Virus record (IMG/VR): IMGVR_UViG_3300030107_002418
Coordinates: 30,455-63,629 of that record
Source: a virus
Length of the DNA stretch: 33,175 nt
Strand: one strand, 5' to 3'
Shown in pieces: positions 24,070-32,323 of this stretch. How positions within the stretch are numbered: position 1 is the stretch's first letter; every line of letters starts with the position of its first letter. The notes under the pieces are model-generated. The model ran no database searches, had not been told where the DNA came from, and was given only the letters and a program-made list of their open reading frames with translations. Both the position numbers and the translations under genes were made by a program.

Positions 24070-24981
24070 CTACGCTCCTGGAGAGCCATAAATACCACGC
24101 CAGTCGCTAAAGCCAAAGCTGTAACGTTCACGTGCCTTATACCTAACATTTCCAGTTTCGAAATCACCTTCCATACCACTAGAAACAGGGGTACGAACAA
24201 AGTGTTTCAAACCATTTGGAACATCAGTTGTAAGGAACCAAGCATCTGAGTCAGTCAGATAATGATTAACTGAATATCCGCCTGAGACCATGCCCATGTT
24301 ACGGAGAGCGTTAATATCATTGTCTGCTGTTGATACTCTGCCTGGAGTATTTAGAAGACGATCCGCTATGAATTGCAAAGCAGGCGGAATAATTAATTTT
24401 TTCGCCTGTGCATTTACCTTAAGACCTCTTTCATCTTTGAACCCTGCAATATCAATCATTGCTTGTTCTAGTGAAGTCTCGTTAAGGTCTGCTGCTGTGC
24501 TTGGTTCGTTCGCAAGATCACCAGCAGTTAGTGTAGGGTGATCGTCTGCCAATAAGGCTTTACCGTCACCACCAGCACTTGCGCCAGCTGTGAATCCGTT
24601 ATTTAAAACGTTCGCAGCTTTCACTTGCTTGGTTTGATGCATTGAACGTGCCAGTGCACGAGTGTATCGTGCTGACAGCGAATCATACAAGTTGTCTTCC
24701 ATTGCTTCTTCGGTTAAAGAGAACGCAAGTGCAATAGTTTCGTGTGTATATCTTGCCGTGAATGTTTCTTGGGCATAATCGTACACTACTGCTGCGCCTT
24801 CCCCTTTAACTGGTGCTTCCCCAAATCCTGAAAGCATTACTTCTTCCTCGAAGGCTCTGTCCGAAGACTCGGTTTCGAAGATTTCTGCATGCTCATCTGG
24901 ATATTGGTCATATTCCAGTCCAAAAAGAGCATTAAGACCTGGAACTAACTCTTTGACGAGTTGTGCTCTGTTTATAGCCAT
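24070..24981 (-). CDS. Major capsid protein
   Basis: This protein has 303 residues. The helical N-terminus (MAINRAQLVKELVPGLNALF) leads to an acidic segment like the E-loop region (about 35-75), then long helices (TALARSMHQ-type at about 105-130) and the segment GFKDERGLKVNAQAKKLIIP then PALQFIADRLL (180-210). That segment is typical of HK97-fold capsid proteins of the Mu gpT-like and marine phage groups. It ends in a beta-rich domain (VRYKARERYSFGFSDWRGIY). The size fits an unprocessed HK97-type subunit without a protease domain. It follows scaffold-like genes and precedes the strong terminator, as expected for the most heavily expressed late gene. A TAAGGAG ribosome site is present. Confidence 0.87.
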   Translation of the reverse strand: MAINRAQLVKELVPGLNALFGLEYDQYPDEHAEIFETESSDRAFEEEVMLSGFGEAPVKGEGAAVVYDYAQETFTARYTHETIALAFSLTEEAMEDNLYDSLSARYTRALARSMHQTKQVKAANVLNNGFTAGASAGGDGKALLADDHPTLTAGDLANEPSTAADLNETSLEQAMIDIAGFKDERGLKVNAQAKKLIIPPALQFIADRLLNTPGRVSTADNDINALRNMGMVSGGYSVNHYLTDSDAWFLTTDVPNGLKHFVRTPVSSGMEGDFETGNVRYKARERYSFGFSDWRGIYGSPGA

Positions 24982-24995
24982 TATTTACTCCTTAA

Positions 24996-25535
24996 TTAAA
25001 CTGCGAATGTGCTAGTTGGGAAAGTGAAGAATGCGCGAGCATAAGCTGCAATCGAATTACTCGGTGTTAGCTTAAATCCAACGCATAGAGCAATACCTGA
25101 TGAGGTAGTTGCTGTAGCACCTTCTTTTGAACGACCAGAATTAGAATCACCAGCTGTTGTGCTTAGTGTATATTTACTGCCTATAAAACTTACAGCAGGA
25201 GTTCCTGCAGTAAATTGTGCCTCATAGACAATTCCTGGATCGTTATAAACAAGTGCCTCGGCATCGGCACTACCCAATGTGGCAGTCGAGGCAGTCCAGA
25301 CTTTAGAAAAAGTTGGATTACCAGAACTATCATTATAATACACGCCATAAAACACACCCACGGGAGTATCAGTCGCCCCTGCTTGTTCAACGTAACCACT
25401 ATTAAGCTTAACTACATCACCGCTATAAATAGCAGTTCCGTAAGCACTAGCGATTCTCATTCTTGCAGGACGAATAGTACCACCATACATGTGGTAAGCT
25501 GGCGTAAATCCGTCAGGATCGTTTGTATTTGCCAT
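24996..25535 (-). CDS. Putative head decoration or head-fibre protein
   Basis: This protein has 179 residues. It starts MANTNDPDGFTPAYHMYGGT followed by IRPARMRIAS. I associate this opening with small proteins encoded next to the capsid gene in marine phages. The rest is beta-rich with Gly/Thr/Ser turns (YSGDVVKLNSGYVEQAGATD) and a C-terminal aromatic strand ARAFFTFPTS. Its place just upstream of the capsid gene (14-base gap) and low charge suggest a capsid-decorating protein that is made together with the subunit. Confidence 0.72.
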   Translation of the reverse strand: MANTNDPDGFTPAYHMYGGTIRPARMRIASAYGTAIYSGDVVKLNSGYVEQAGATDTPVGVFYGVYYNDSSGNPTFSKVWTASTATLGSADAEALVYNDPGIVYEAQFTAGTPAVSFIGSKYTLSTTAGDSNSGRSKEGATATTSSGIALCVGFKLTPSNSIAAYARAFFTFPTSTFAV

Positions 25536-25574
25536 TTTATTTCACCTTTATATGTTTAGTGTTAATATTCAAGA

Positions 25575-26063
25575 TTAAGCTTCCTCTGTCTTCCTACTTC
25601 CAAACGTCGTACGACTAGATCGTTGAGGTTTTTCTATAGGCATTAAGGGGTTACTTTCTCTCATTAATTGAGAATCAACTGCTTCCATCGTGGCTTCATT
25701 AACATCTTTGAAATGAGCCTCTCTTTCTGCAATTGTTTCCTCAGGTATCTTGGCTAAAATTAACCCACCTACTCCAATAACTCCAGCGTGTTTACCATCA
25801 TCAACTGTAGGGGCGTCAAAATCGGGATGATCTGATGCTCTTACTGGTTCGAATCCTTCTCTAATACGTTTTGACATATTAGATTTATCATCTTGGTTGA
25901 GGATGCTTTCACGTATCCATCGGTATCTATAACCAGGAGGTGCTTTTGGGGCATCTAAACTGGAAGGCGGTTGCCAAGGTTTTCTGCGAGTTTGAGTTTC
26001 TCGTGACTCTGCAGACCGTGAGTTACGGTCAGAACTGACTTCGGTTTTAATTTCTTCTGTCAT
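25575..26063 (-). CDS. Conserved head-region protein of unknown role
   Basis: This protein has 162 residues, highly charged, with a disordered N-terminus rich in Ser/Arg/Glu. The centre holds APPGYRYRWIRESILNQDDK, then NMSKRIREGFEPVRASDHPD. Near 95-105 is a hydrophobic strand VIGVGGLILAKIPEE. The C-terminal 25 residues are basic (PQRSSRTTFGSRK). The YRYRWIRES / KRIREGFEPV pattern is one I associate with proteins between scaffold and capsid genes in marine podoviruses. It could be a minor scaffold or a head-assembly factor; no catalytic site is seen. Confidence 0.68.
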   Translation of the reverse strand: MTEEIKTEVSSDRNSRSAESRETQTRRKPWQPPSSLDAPKAPPGYRYRWIRESILNQDDKSNMSKRIREGFEPVRASDHPDFDAPTVDDGKHAGVIGVGGLILAKIPEETIAEREAHFKDVNEATMEAVDSQLMRESNPLMPIEKPQRSSRTTFGSRKTEEA

Positions 26064-26074
26064 TTTATACTCCG

Positions 26075-26980
26075 TTATTGAATATGCTTAGCATATTCTT
26101 CAAGTGGCACACCTAACTTCTTCGCTATTGCGACTTGGCTAGATGTGAGTTTTACTTTTTTAGGTTTATTTACAGTGGTTGCGCCAACGCTACCACCAGC
26201 TACTGCCTGAACAGGTTGTTGGGCTTGTTCAAACTTGTGAGGAAAAGCTTCTTTTATTTGCCTGTCTAAAGCTTCATAATAAGCGTCAGAGGTTGGATCT
26301 ATTCCCTGTTGCTCAACTATTTGATTATGAAAAGCAAAAGCTGAAGAAGTCATTGCTACATCATCCCCAAACCACGTATTCCGTTTTGCCCATTCTTCAG
26401 CTTTAGGATCTGGCTGAGGCGGTGCTTGTTGTGGAGGCGGTGCTTGAAGTTGTCTAGCTTCTTCCTCTATTTGAGATTCTTCCCTTTCCCTTTGTAACCT
26501 GTTTAAACTTTCTGCTTCCACAGATAATTTAGCTAAGTTTTCTTGGGCTTCTATTAATTTATCTGTGTCTTGTTCTTCGTGTGCTTGTTTTAAGTTTGCT
26601 TTAGCTGTTTCTAATTGGGTGTCTACTCTTGAGTTATATTCGCTGAATAAGTTTTTATCTGTTTTATTTAATTTTGTTTTTGTTGTATCTAGTTCTTCTT
26701 TTACACTCTGTGCAAATTTAAGTGCTGCTTGTTCACGTCTCTCAGCTTCACGCATTTTATAGGTAAGCTTGTCGATACGTTTTTTAACAGAGTCACTGTA
26801 TTCTGCAACTTCTTGGTCATGGTCTTCGGAAACTTCTTGAGTTTCTTCTGACTGCTGTTCTTCAACAGCTTGGATCGGAGTTTCTGTTTCTTTTCCTTCA
26901 TCTTCTGAAGGAATTTCTATTTCAACTTCTTCCGTTTCTACGTTTTCTGCAACGTCTTGCATGGTTTCTGCCATGTTCAT
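26075..26980 (-). CDS. Putative capsid scaffolding protein
   Basis: This protein has 301 residues, or 299 from the inner ATG at 26974, which is better placed 9 bases after GAGG. The N-terminal 60 residues are very acidic. Residues about 65-180 form an unbroken coiled coil rich in Glu, Lys, Gln and Ala (KKRIDKLTYKMREAERREQA). A Pro/Gln linker follows (QAPPPQQAPPQPDP). The C-terminus is basic and helical (KPKKVKLTSSQVAIAKKLGV, then PLEEYAKHI), as expected for the capsid-binding end of scaffolds. Acidic coiled coil, basic C-terminal helix and position upstream of the capsid gene together support the call. Confidence 0.78.
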   Translation of the reverse strand: MNMAETMQDVAENVETEEVEIEIPSEDEGKETETPIQAVEEQQSEETQEVSEDHDQEVAEYSDSVKKRIDKLTYKMREAERREQAALKFAQSVKEELDTTKTKLNKTDKNLFSEYNSRVDTQLETAKANLKQAHEEQDTDKLIEAQENLAKLSVEAESLNRLQREREESQIEEEARQLQAPPPQQAPPQPDPKAEEWAKRNTWFGDDVAMTSSAFAFHNQIVEQQGIDPTSDAYYEALDRQIKEAFPHKFEQAQQPVQAVAGGSVGATTVNKPKKVKLTSSQVAIAKKLGVPLEEYAKHIQ

Positions 26981-27017
26981 AGTCCTCGATGATAGCGTGA
27001 AATTTTATAAAAGTAAA

Positions 27018-27494
27018 TCATCCTGCTAAAATATCTTCAGGGTCATTTATCACTGCTAAAATTTCATCGTCGTTTAATAAACGCAAATCCCCTCCTTCAA
27101 TTTGAATTCGAGCACCTGCATACCTGCCAAAAATGATCCAATCTCCTTCCTGACACCATGGTCCTTCGGGAAATTTATGTGCATCTTTGTACGCATCTGG
27201 ACCAAGTCTCACCACATAACCAACCACTGTTCCCAGTCGTTCTTTATCTACTGTTTGCTTAGCCAAATGAATTCCTCCTCTCGTAACCTTGCCAGGAACA
27301 AAAGGTAATATTAAAATTCTATATCCCGTAGGCACAGGAAGTTTTTCTTGTAGGGAAACATCTTCTTGAAGTCTCTCTACAGTAAAAGAGTCTGTTTTTT
27401 CTTCTACTTCTTCTGTGCTGAAATTGTCCACAAAATCTGGGACTGCTTTTGTGTTATTGGTATCCGATCCAAATTTAGATATCGTCTTCGTCAT
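27018..27494 (-). CDS. GroES-like co-chaperonin
   Basis: This protein has 158 residues. A non-conserved acidic N-terminal extension (1-52) is followed by a full Cpn10 domain: PVPTGYRILILPF (54-65), the mobile loop GKVTRGGIHLAKQ (68-80) that would bind the GroEL rim, ERLGTVVGYVVRLGPDAY (85-102), EGDWIIFGRYAGARIQIEGG (116-135) and LLNDDEILAVIND (139-151). The hydrophobic GGIHL of the loop matches GGIVL of bacterial GroES. The protein would cap the host GroEL so that it can fold a phage protein, as T4 gp31 does for its capsid subunit. It lies between the portal and scaffold genes. The extension makes it longer than GroES (about 95-100). Confidence 0.87.
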   Translation of the reverse strand: MTKTISKFGSDTNNTKAVPDFVDNFSTEEVEEKTDSFTVERLQEDVSLQEKLPVPTGYRILILPFVPGKVTRGGIHLAKQTVDKERLGTVVGYVVRLGPDAYKDAHKFPEGPWCQEGDWIIFGRYAGARIQIEGGDLRLLNDDEILAVINDPEDILAG

Positions 27495-27681
27495 CTATTC
27501 TCATCCTTTTATGCAGGTCTAATATTTCTCGTTCGGCAAAATCTAGACCTGATATTTCACCAACAATTCTCTGGTACTGTTCGTAATCAGCAGCACCCCC
27601 ACCAGCAAGCATTTCTGATAACTCAGCTTTACGTTTACGGTATTGCTTGAGTAAAAACTCAGTTGCTTCTAACCAGTCCAA
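27475..27681 (-). CDS. Small helical head-region protein
   Basis: This protein has 68 residues, starting at TTG 27681 directly after the TAA of the upstream gene; AGGA lies 9 bases before it. It is helical, with LEATEFLLKQYRKRKAELSE, then a Gly/Ala turn and DYEQYQRIVGEISGLDFAER, ending in an acidic tail (DDEDDI). Its 3' end overlaps the co-chaperonin gene by 20 bases. The DYExYxRIVGEIxGL pattern recurs in small marine phage proteins in my recollection. A short adaptor or portal-associated role is possible. Confidence 0.7.
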   Translation of the reverse strand: MDWLEATEFLLKQYRKRKAELSEMLAGGGAADYEQYQRIVGEISGLDFAEREILDLHKRMRIDDEDDI

Positions 27682-27810
27682 TTACTTCTTTCCTTTCTTT
27701 TTAGCAACCTTTTGCATAGCCTTTTTCATACCAGAAGTATCTTTATAAGGTCCTAGCTTTCCCCACTTAACCTTACCTTCAATAGCCTCACTTGTTTTTG
27801 TATACGACAT
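27682..27810 (-). CDS. Tiny basic protein (42 residues)
   Basis: This frame runs from ATG 27810, behind AAGGAGAAAAAG, to TAA 27682-27684. Its sequence includes EGKVKWGKLGPYKDTSGMKK and a Lys-rich end (KVAKKKGKK). Eleven of the last 20 residues are lysine. It is too short and basic to form a fold alone and may bind nucleic acid or acidic virion parts. It is the third of three such genes in a row after the portal. Confidence 0.7.
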   Translation of the reverse strand: MSYTKTSEAIEGKVKWGKLGPYKDTSGMKKAMQKVAKKKGKK

Positions 27811-27833
27811 CTTTTTCTCCTTACTGAATGATG

Positions 27834-27974
27834 TTATTTTCTAACTTTTCCACCACCACCGTAACCTCTTACGTTAGCGTCTTCCTTTTCCATTCTTTTT
27901 GAACGTTGGTCTTCAGTTTCAGATTTTACTGGACCACCGTGCCCATAACCTTTGTAATATTTACTTTTTGGCAT
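27834..27974 (-). CDS. Tiny basic Gly/Tyr/Lys protein with HGGPVK motif (46 residues)
   Basis: The ATG at 27974 overlaps the TAA of the previous small gene (TAATG). The sequence begins MPKSKYYKGYGHGGPVKSET, is charged in the middle (EDQRSKRMEKED) and ends RGYGGGGKVRK. The GHGGPVK motif is like the GGPV[KR] tail of two large proteins elsewhere in the window (stops at 1606 and 2413). It has no hydrophobic core. A packaged or portal-associated role is possible. Confidence 0.72.
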   Translation of the reverse strand: MPKSKYYKGYGHGGPVKSETEDQRSKRMEKEDANVRGYGGGGKVRK

Positions 27975-28120
27975 TACGTTCTCCCGTATTCAACAAACTT
28001 CAAGCCTTTCTTGGCTGCTCCGCCACCTTTAGCTTTTCTAGTGATCTTTTTAATTTTAGTACCTTCTAAACCTTTAATTGGGTTCTTTTTGATTCCTGGA
28101 TATCCTGTTTTACTAGGCAT
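27974..28120 (-). CDS. Tiny basic Lys/Gly protein (48 residues)
   Basis: The start is ATG 28120, with GAGGAG 7 bases upstream inside the end of the portal gene; a longer in-frame reading to 28177 lacks a ribosome site. The protein begins MPSKTGYPGIKKNPIKGLEG and continues with TKIKKITRKAKGGGAAKKG. About a third of the residues are Lys or Arg. It starts one base past the portal stop, so it is translationally coupled to it. It may bind DNA in the portal channel or act in head assembly; this is an inference from charge and place. Confidence 0.72.
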   Translation of the reverse strand: MPSKTGYPGIKKNPIKGLEGTKIKKITRKAKGGGAAKKGLKFVEYGRT

Positions 28121-28121
28121 T

Positions 28122-30470
28122 TTATTCTCCTCGGCTTTTCGTGTCGGCTTCTCGTACTTGTTTAAGCGTTTCCGCAAATGTACGTTCAGCTTCTTGTTGA
28201 GCCTGTATTAGTGTTTTCTCTCGATCTGCTGCAATCTTCATTTCAGCAATCGCCTCATTAGATATTATTTTCTCTGCATCAAGTTGTGCCTGTGTTGCAT
28301 CTTTTTGTGCACGTTGGGCAATTTCTTCACGTTGTACCTCTATAACTGGGTCAATACGTTGTAACTCAACAGCTTCTTGAACTGCTTTCGCTTTTCCTGT
28401 TACTTCGGCTGTGGCTTGTGCAGCAGCTTGAGCAATTTGATTCATAATCTCTGGTGTGATTTGCTCAAGTGGTGGTAATGGTTGTCCCATTGCCTGCTCT
28501 ACCTGCTGTTTGTAAAGCATTGCTTGATGTTCTTGTATATTGGCACTTATCATTTGTGCTACCTGTGGTTGCTGTTGAACCATAGGATTTTGTATAAATG
28601 CACTGTGGTTCGCAATATAGGCTTCATGATCTTGCCATTCAAAAGCTTGTATAGGTTGTCCTAACATTGCTGCTTGTTCTTCCGATATCGGATCTCTAGG
28701 AGGAACAGGTTGCTGCTGTTGAAATAACGTGTCTACGTTTTTAATTTCTAATGCGTCATACATTCTGCGGTAGGCTTCTGGTAGGTTATGTATATCTGGT
28801 GCTGCCTGAGCCATTTGTAGCATTTGTTGTGCAATTAAAACACGTTGTGCCATTGAAAATATATTTGGGTCACTAACAGGAAGAACGTCAACTCTTTCAT
28901 CAAAGTCTGCAGCCATTACATACCCTTTTCCTCCTGGCATTGCATAAGGGTATTGTTCTGGTAGGTATTTACCGTAAAGTTCTCCTAATAATTTGAATTC
29001 TTTCTTTTGTGCAAAATGTAAGCGTTTGTGGATAGCTGACATTACTTTAGTTCCACGTTCTAGCATAGCCACCGTAGTTCCTACTGGGACTTCTTGATTA
29101 CCTAAGTCCCCCATCTGCATATCCGTAATAGAAGCGAATCTTCTACCTGAATCGACAAGTACACCTAATAATTGAGCCAATACTGTAGAAGGCTCTTTAT
29201 AAGGTAACGGCATTAGAGAATCTTTTATTGTAGCACCAGCTACATCAACGTCTCTAAATTCTCCAGGTTGTAGGGGATCGTTTTCACCTTGAATACGCAT
29301 ACCTCTAGCTTTAAACCCAGCTGGTAAATTTGCTAATGTTCCTGCGTCAATTAATTGTCTTAATATAGCAGTTACTGATTTAGTTAAACCACCAATCATG
29401 TGAATTAAACCAAAACCATAAAACCCTAATCCTGGGAGGAATTTATATTGTACAAAATAATCTACTTTTTGATAATTAGGATCACCTTCCTGCCAATTTC
29501 TGCGTATGGCTAAAATCTTACTGGTGTCTTTACATATAGTTACTATATAAGGGCAAGCAAATCCATGGTCTTCTATTTCAGAAATCGTTAAGTTTACATG
29601 CATCTCCAAAAGAGTGTACATGTCATTGTTTTCTGCGTAGTTAGGAGTAACCCCATCCATTCTATCGATTTTTTCTTTAACTTGATTTTCGTCTGGTACA
29701 CCTGCTCCTGTCATATCCATTTCTAGATACATGCCGTTAAGTTGCATTTTACGCAAATCGTTTTCCGTCATAGTCATGACGTGAGTGTATCGTGGTGAGT
29801 TAAAAAGGTCAGTAGTGGAATAACTCACCACAAAATCTTCAGCTTTAACAAATTGACTAACTGCTCTGTTAAGCATAGTGTCAAAATAAACTTTTTTAAA
29901 CGCACTTCCAGATAACGGTAAATAGAATAAAAGTGAATCCATTTCTGGATCATATTCTTCCATAACGTGAGTGATCTGATAATTCATGAATTCTTTCACA
30001 CGCCTAGCTTGTTGAACTACTTCTGTGTTGTCATCGCCTACCACTTCTACAGAAACTGGACCATCAGCTGGGAGTAACTCTTTATAAGCTTGCGATTGGA
30101 ATTGCGTAACAGCTTCACTTAATAATGGGTGATTGACTCCGCTCGCTCCCTCAAATGGTTGAGTACGTTCTTCTTGTTTTATACCTAATAAATCTAGTCC
30201 TTTTGCAAAAGCTGTGTACCATTCACTTCTAGATTCTTTATCTTCTTCGTAATAGTTTATTAACTCACTGGCTAATTTACTTAATGAAGAATCGTCAAGA
30301 ACTTCTGCTAAATTATCTTGAAAACCTGTTTCTGGGGTTTGTGCCTCAGGCATGAAATCTACAACTGCAGATCCATCATCCTCTAATTCTACTTCAATTT
30401 CTTCTTCTTCGAAGGGAGGAACTTCGTCTACTTCTCCTAAGGGAACTTGAACACCTTTCTCTACTGCCAT
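28122..30470 (-). CDS. Portal protein (P22/SU10-type)
   Basis: This protein has 782 residues. The acidic N-terminus (1-45) precedes helices with SELINYYEEDKESRSEWYTA (about 67-86) and the portal signature QPFEGASGVNHPLLSEAVTQ then FQSQAYKELLP (about 102-132). The core includes RRVKEFMNYQITHVMEEYDP. The region GGLTKSVTAILRQLIDAGTL (about 363-382), followed by an Asn-Leu-Pro-Ala-Gly turn, is typical of the stem/clip of large podovirus portals. The C-terminal 100 residues are a long Gln/Ala/Glu coiled coil, like the P22 barrel. It forms the dodecameric DNA gate of the head and binds TerL. It follows TerL by 29 bases. Confidence 0.9.
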   Translation of the reverse strand: MAVEKGVQVPLGEVDEVPPFEEEEIEVELEDDGSAVVDFMPEAQTPETGFQDNLAEVLDDSSLSKLASELINYYEEDKESRSEWYTAFAKGLDLLGIKQEERTQPFEGASGVNHPLLSEAVTQFQSQAYKELLPADGPVSVEVVGDDNTEVVQQARRVKEFMNYQITHVMEEYDPEMDSLLFYLPLSGSAFKKVYFDTMLNRAVSQFVKAEDFVVSYSTTDLFNSPRYTHVMTMTENDLRKMQLNGMYLEMDMTGAGVPDENQVKEKIDRMDGVTPNYAENNDMYTLLEMHVNLTISEIEDHGFACPYIVTICKDTSKILAIRRNWQEGDPNYQKVDYFVQYKFLPGLGFYGFGLIHMIGGLTKSVTAILRQLIDAGTLANLPAGFKARGMRIQGENDPLQPGEFRDVDVAGATIKDSLMPLPYKEPSTVLAQLLGVLVDSGRRFASITDMQMGDLGNQEVPVGTTVAMLERGTKVMSAIHKRLHFAQKKEFKLLGELYGKYLPEQYPYAMPGGKGYVMAADFDERVDVLPVSDPNIFSMAQRVLIAQQMLQMAQAAPDIHNLPEAYRRMYDALEIKNVDTLFQQQQPVPPRDPISEEQAAMLGQPIQAFEWQDHEAYIANHSAFIQNPMVQQQPQVAQMISANIQEHQAMLYKQQVEQAMGQPLPPLEQITPEIMNQIAQAAAQATAEVTGKAKAVQEAVELQRIDPVIEVQREEIAQRAQKDATQAQLDAEKIISNEAIAEMKIAADREKTLIQAQQEAERTFAETLKQVREADTKSRGE

Positions 30471-30499
30471 AATGCCACCTCACTCTATATTAAATTAAT

Positions 30500-32071
30500 T
30501 TAATAGTAAACCATTTTCCGTTCACGATAACCATCGTACTCGTCTTCGTAATCGGAAGCTAATTGTACAAAACCACCTTGACGAAATCGCAAAATCGCCT
30601 GACTCATACTATCCACCAAGTCATCGTGGTCGCCTGCGGGGAATGCCACACATTCTTCGACCATTTCATCTGCCCATGGTTGATCAGGTCTCCAAACCAT
30701 ACCTGATTCAAACAACGGTGTACAAGAATTAACCCTTGCCACTTTATCCGCTCCTTTACTTGGTGTGAAATTTTGTACAGGAATACCAATCCTGCGTAAT
30801 TCTTGCGTTAACGGAGTACCACTACCCTTAGACTCAATGATTACTGTATCTGGTTCCCAATATTCGTAAAGTTCTAGGGCTTTCCTTTTTAGTTCTGGGA
30901 ACTCTAGTCGTTCTTTTACAGAATCCAATAATATAAGGTGAGCGACATCGCCGTTATACATTTCCTCACCTATACGTCCTTCTGGGTAAAATACTCCCCA
31001 AGTTGTAATAGCTGAATAGTCCGAAGTCTGAGTTTTTAAAAATGCCGTATCGTAACTTTGAATAATATAGTCACAAGGTGGGGGCGAACTCTTTTCCCAA
31101 GTTTTCCACCACTCCCTTTTAATAAGTGCACCTTCCTCGGACGTTGGCTTCTGCATGTATTGAGCATGCCATTTTGGACCTTTACCCAGTGCAGCTTGTA
31201 CTCCTTCTAGTTCTTCTAGCGACCAGTATTCTGGCCAGACTGGATCACCGCTGGGCAAAATCGCAGGTAACTCGATAACTTCCCACTGATCGTTCTTGTC
31301 ACTTTTGCCCATGTCCCGCACTAATCGACCTGTTAAATCTCGGACTGACCATCTTGTCATTACTACTACAATAGCCCCTCCAGGTTGCAAACGCTGTCTC
31401 GGTCCAGAAGTGTACCACTCGTAGGCTTCATCCAATGCCGTTTTTGACATAGCATCTTGCTCTGAGTGGGGGTCGTCGATTATAAACAGATCCGCACCAC
31501 GACCAGCAATTGCACCACCGACACCTGCCGCATAGTACTCGCCTTGAATCTTAGAGTTCTTTTTAGATCTCGTTTCCCACTTACCTGCAGCTTGTGAATC
31601 TGGGTGCAGAGACACATCTGGGAATATCGCTTGATAACTGGACGTTGCAAACAGGTCTCTCACTTTACGTCCGAATTTTACAGCAAGGTCTGCCGTGTGC
31701 GTTGCTTGAATAATTTTAAGTCCTGGTCTCTTTCCGACTAACCACGCTGGGAACATGTGACTTGCGAACTCTGATTTAGTGTGCCTTGGTGGCATATTTA
31801 TTATAAGACGTTTTAATCGACCATCAGCGATGCGCTCGAAGGCGTTCGCCATTATACGATGGTGACTGCCCTCTACGAATTGTGGCCACTGAGATTTAAC
31901 AAAGTCTAGAAAACTTTGTTCGCATTTTTCTACTTGATTGAGTTCTTTGAGCCTCTCCGTAAGTTCGAGATACTCTTCTAGTATTTCTTTTGGTAGCTGG
32001 GACCAGAGTTCTTTATCTATTTCCAAAATAATTTTGCAGCAAATTTTTATACATGATAAACCGAAAAGCAT
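30500..32071 (-). CDS. terL: Terminase large subunit
   Basis: This protein has 523 residues from the ATG at 32071 (weak ribosome site; a start nearer residue 16 is possible). The ATPase domain has a Walker A variant MPPRHTKSE (93-101), Walker B LFIIDDP (195-201) and a coupling motif VVVMTRWS (235-242). The RNase H-like nuclease has acidic residues in SYDTAF (D341), IIESKG (E413) and DHDDLVDS (D483, D484, D487). It pumps DNA into the head and makes the packaging cuts. Walker A has a proline in place of the first glycine, as in many marine phage terminases. No small-subunit gene is obvious beside it, although the divergent plus-strand genes are candidates. Confidence 0.93.
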   Translation of the reverse strand: MLFGLSCIKICCKIILEIDKELWSQLPKEILEEYLELTERLKELNQVEKCEQSFLDFVKSQWPQFVEGSHHRIMANAFERIADGRLKRLIINMPPRHTKSEFASHMFPAWLVGKRPGLKIIQATHTADLAVKFGRKVRDLFATSSYQAIFPDVSLHPDSQAAGKWETRSKKNSKIQGEYYAAGVGGAIAGRGADLFIIDDPHSEQDAMSKTALDEAYEWYTSGPRQRLQPGGAIVVVMTRWSVRDLTGRLVRDMGKSDKNDQWEVIELPAILPSGDPVWPEYWSLEELEGVQAALGKGPKWHAQYMQKPTSEEGALIKREWWKTWEKSSPPPCDYIIQSYDTAFLKTQTSDYSAITTWGVFYPEGRIGEEMYNGDVAHLILLDSVKERLEFPELKRKALELYEYWEPDTVIIESKGSGTPLTQELRRIGIPVQNFTPSKGADKVARVNSCTPLFESGMVWRPDQPWADEMVEECVAFPAGDHDDLVDSMSQAILRFRQGGFVQLASDYEDEYDGYRERKMVYY

Positions 32072-32111
32072 ATACCTGTAAAGCTGTATAAAAAATCCAT
32101 GGAAAATTAGT

Positions 32112-32124
32112 CTGAGGAACTCAG
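32112..32124. other. Short hairpin CTGAG-gaa-CTCAG
   Basis: Five-base stem with a 3-base loop in the untranslated leader of the terL transcript, 40 bases from its ATG. There is no T run, so it is not a standard terminator. Confidence 0.4.
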
Positions 32125-32141
32125 GCGGATACGTCGCTACA

Positions 32142-32182
32142 GGGGGTTTGAAAAAAGGGGGGGTGGGGTACTTATAAAGGGG
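32142..32182 (+). other. Four G-tracts, potential G-quadruplex
   Basis: On the plus strand G5 (32142-32146), G7 (32157-32163), G4 (32165-32168) and G4 (32179-32182) lie within 41 bases of AT-rich DNA, with spacers of 10, 1 and 10 bases. The matching C-tracts fall in the terL leader transcript. The long spacers make a stable quadruplex uncertain. Confidence 0.45.
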
Positions 32183-32221
32183 TTTTATATAGTAGTACTA
32201 CGTTTTTATTACTTTTATAGC

Positions 32222-32258
32222 GTTAATTAATAGCCTTATAGCTACGCTATTAATTAAC
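32222..32258. other. Perfect 12-base inverted repeat
   Basis: GTTAATTAATAG (32222-32233) and CTATTAATTAAC (32247-32258) are exact reverse complements around a 13-base loop. The TTAATTAA cores are themselves palindromic. This could be a dimeric operator, an origin element or a hairpin in RNA. Confidence 0.7.
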
Positions 32259-32259
32259 C

Positions 32260-32280
32260 CTTTACTTTTATAAAGTAAAG
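32260..32280. other. Nine-base palindrome CTTTACTTT-tat-AAAGTAAAG
   Basis: Perfect 9-base arms with a 3-base centre, directly next to the 12-base inverted repeat. The AAGTAAAG arm recurs at 32286-32293 and, in both orientations, in front of the second plus-strand gene (32961-33008). Confidence 0.7.
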
Positions 32281-32308
32281 TAGTAAAGTAAAGGGGTAAG
32301 TAAGTAGT

Positions 32309-32323
32309 AAGTAATTATTACTT
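32309..32323. other. Seven-base palindrome AAGTAAT-t-ATTACTT
   Basis: Exact arms with a single central base. It follows a stretch of GTAAG/TAAGTA direct repeats (32296-32312). A size of 15 bases suits a dimeric repressor. Confidence 0.5.

Noticed and set aside
28121-28177. Longer start (67 residues) for the first tiny basic gene
   Set aside because: It would lie inside the portal coding end without a ribosome site; GAGGAG fits the ATG at 28120.
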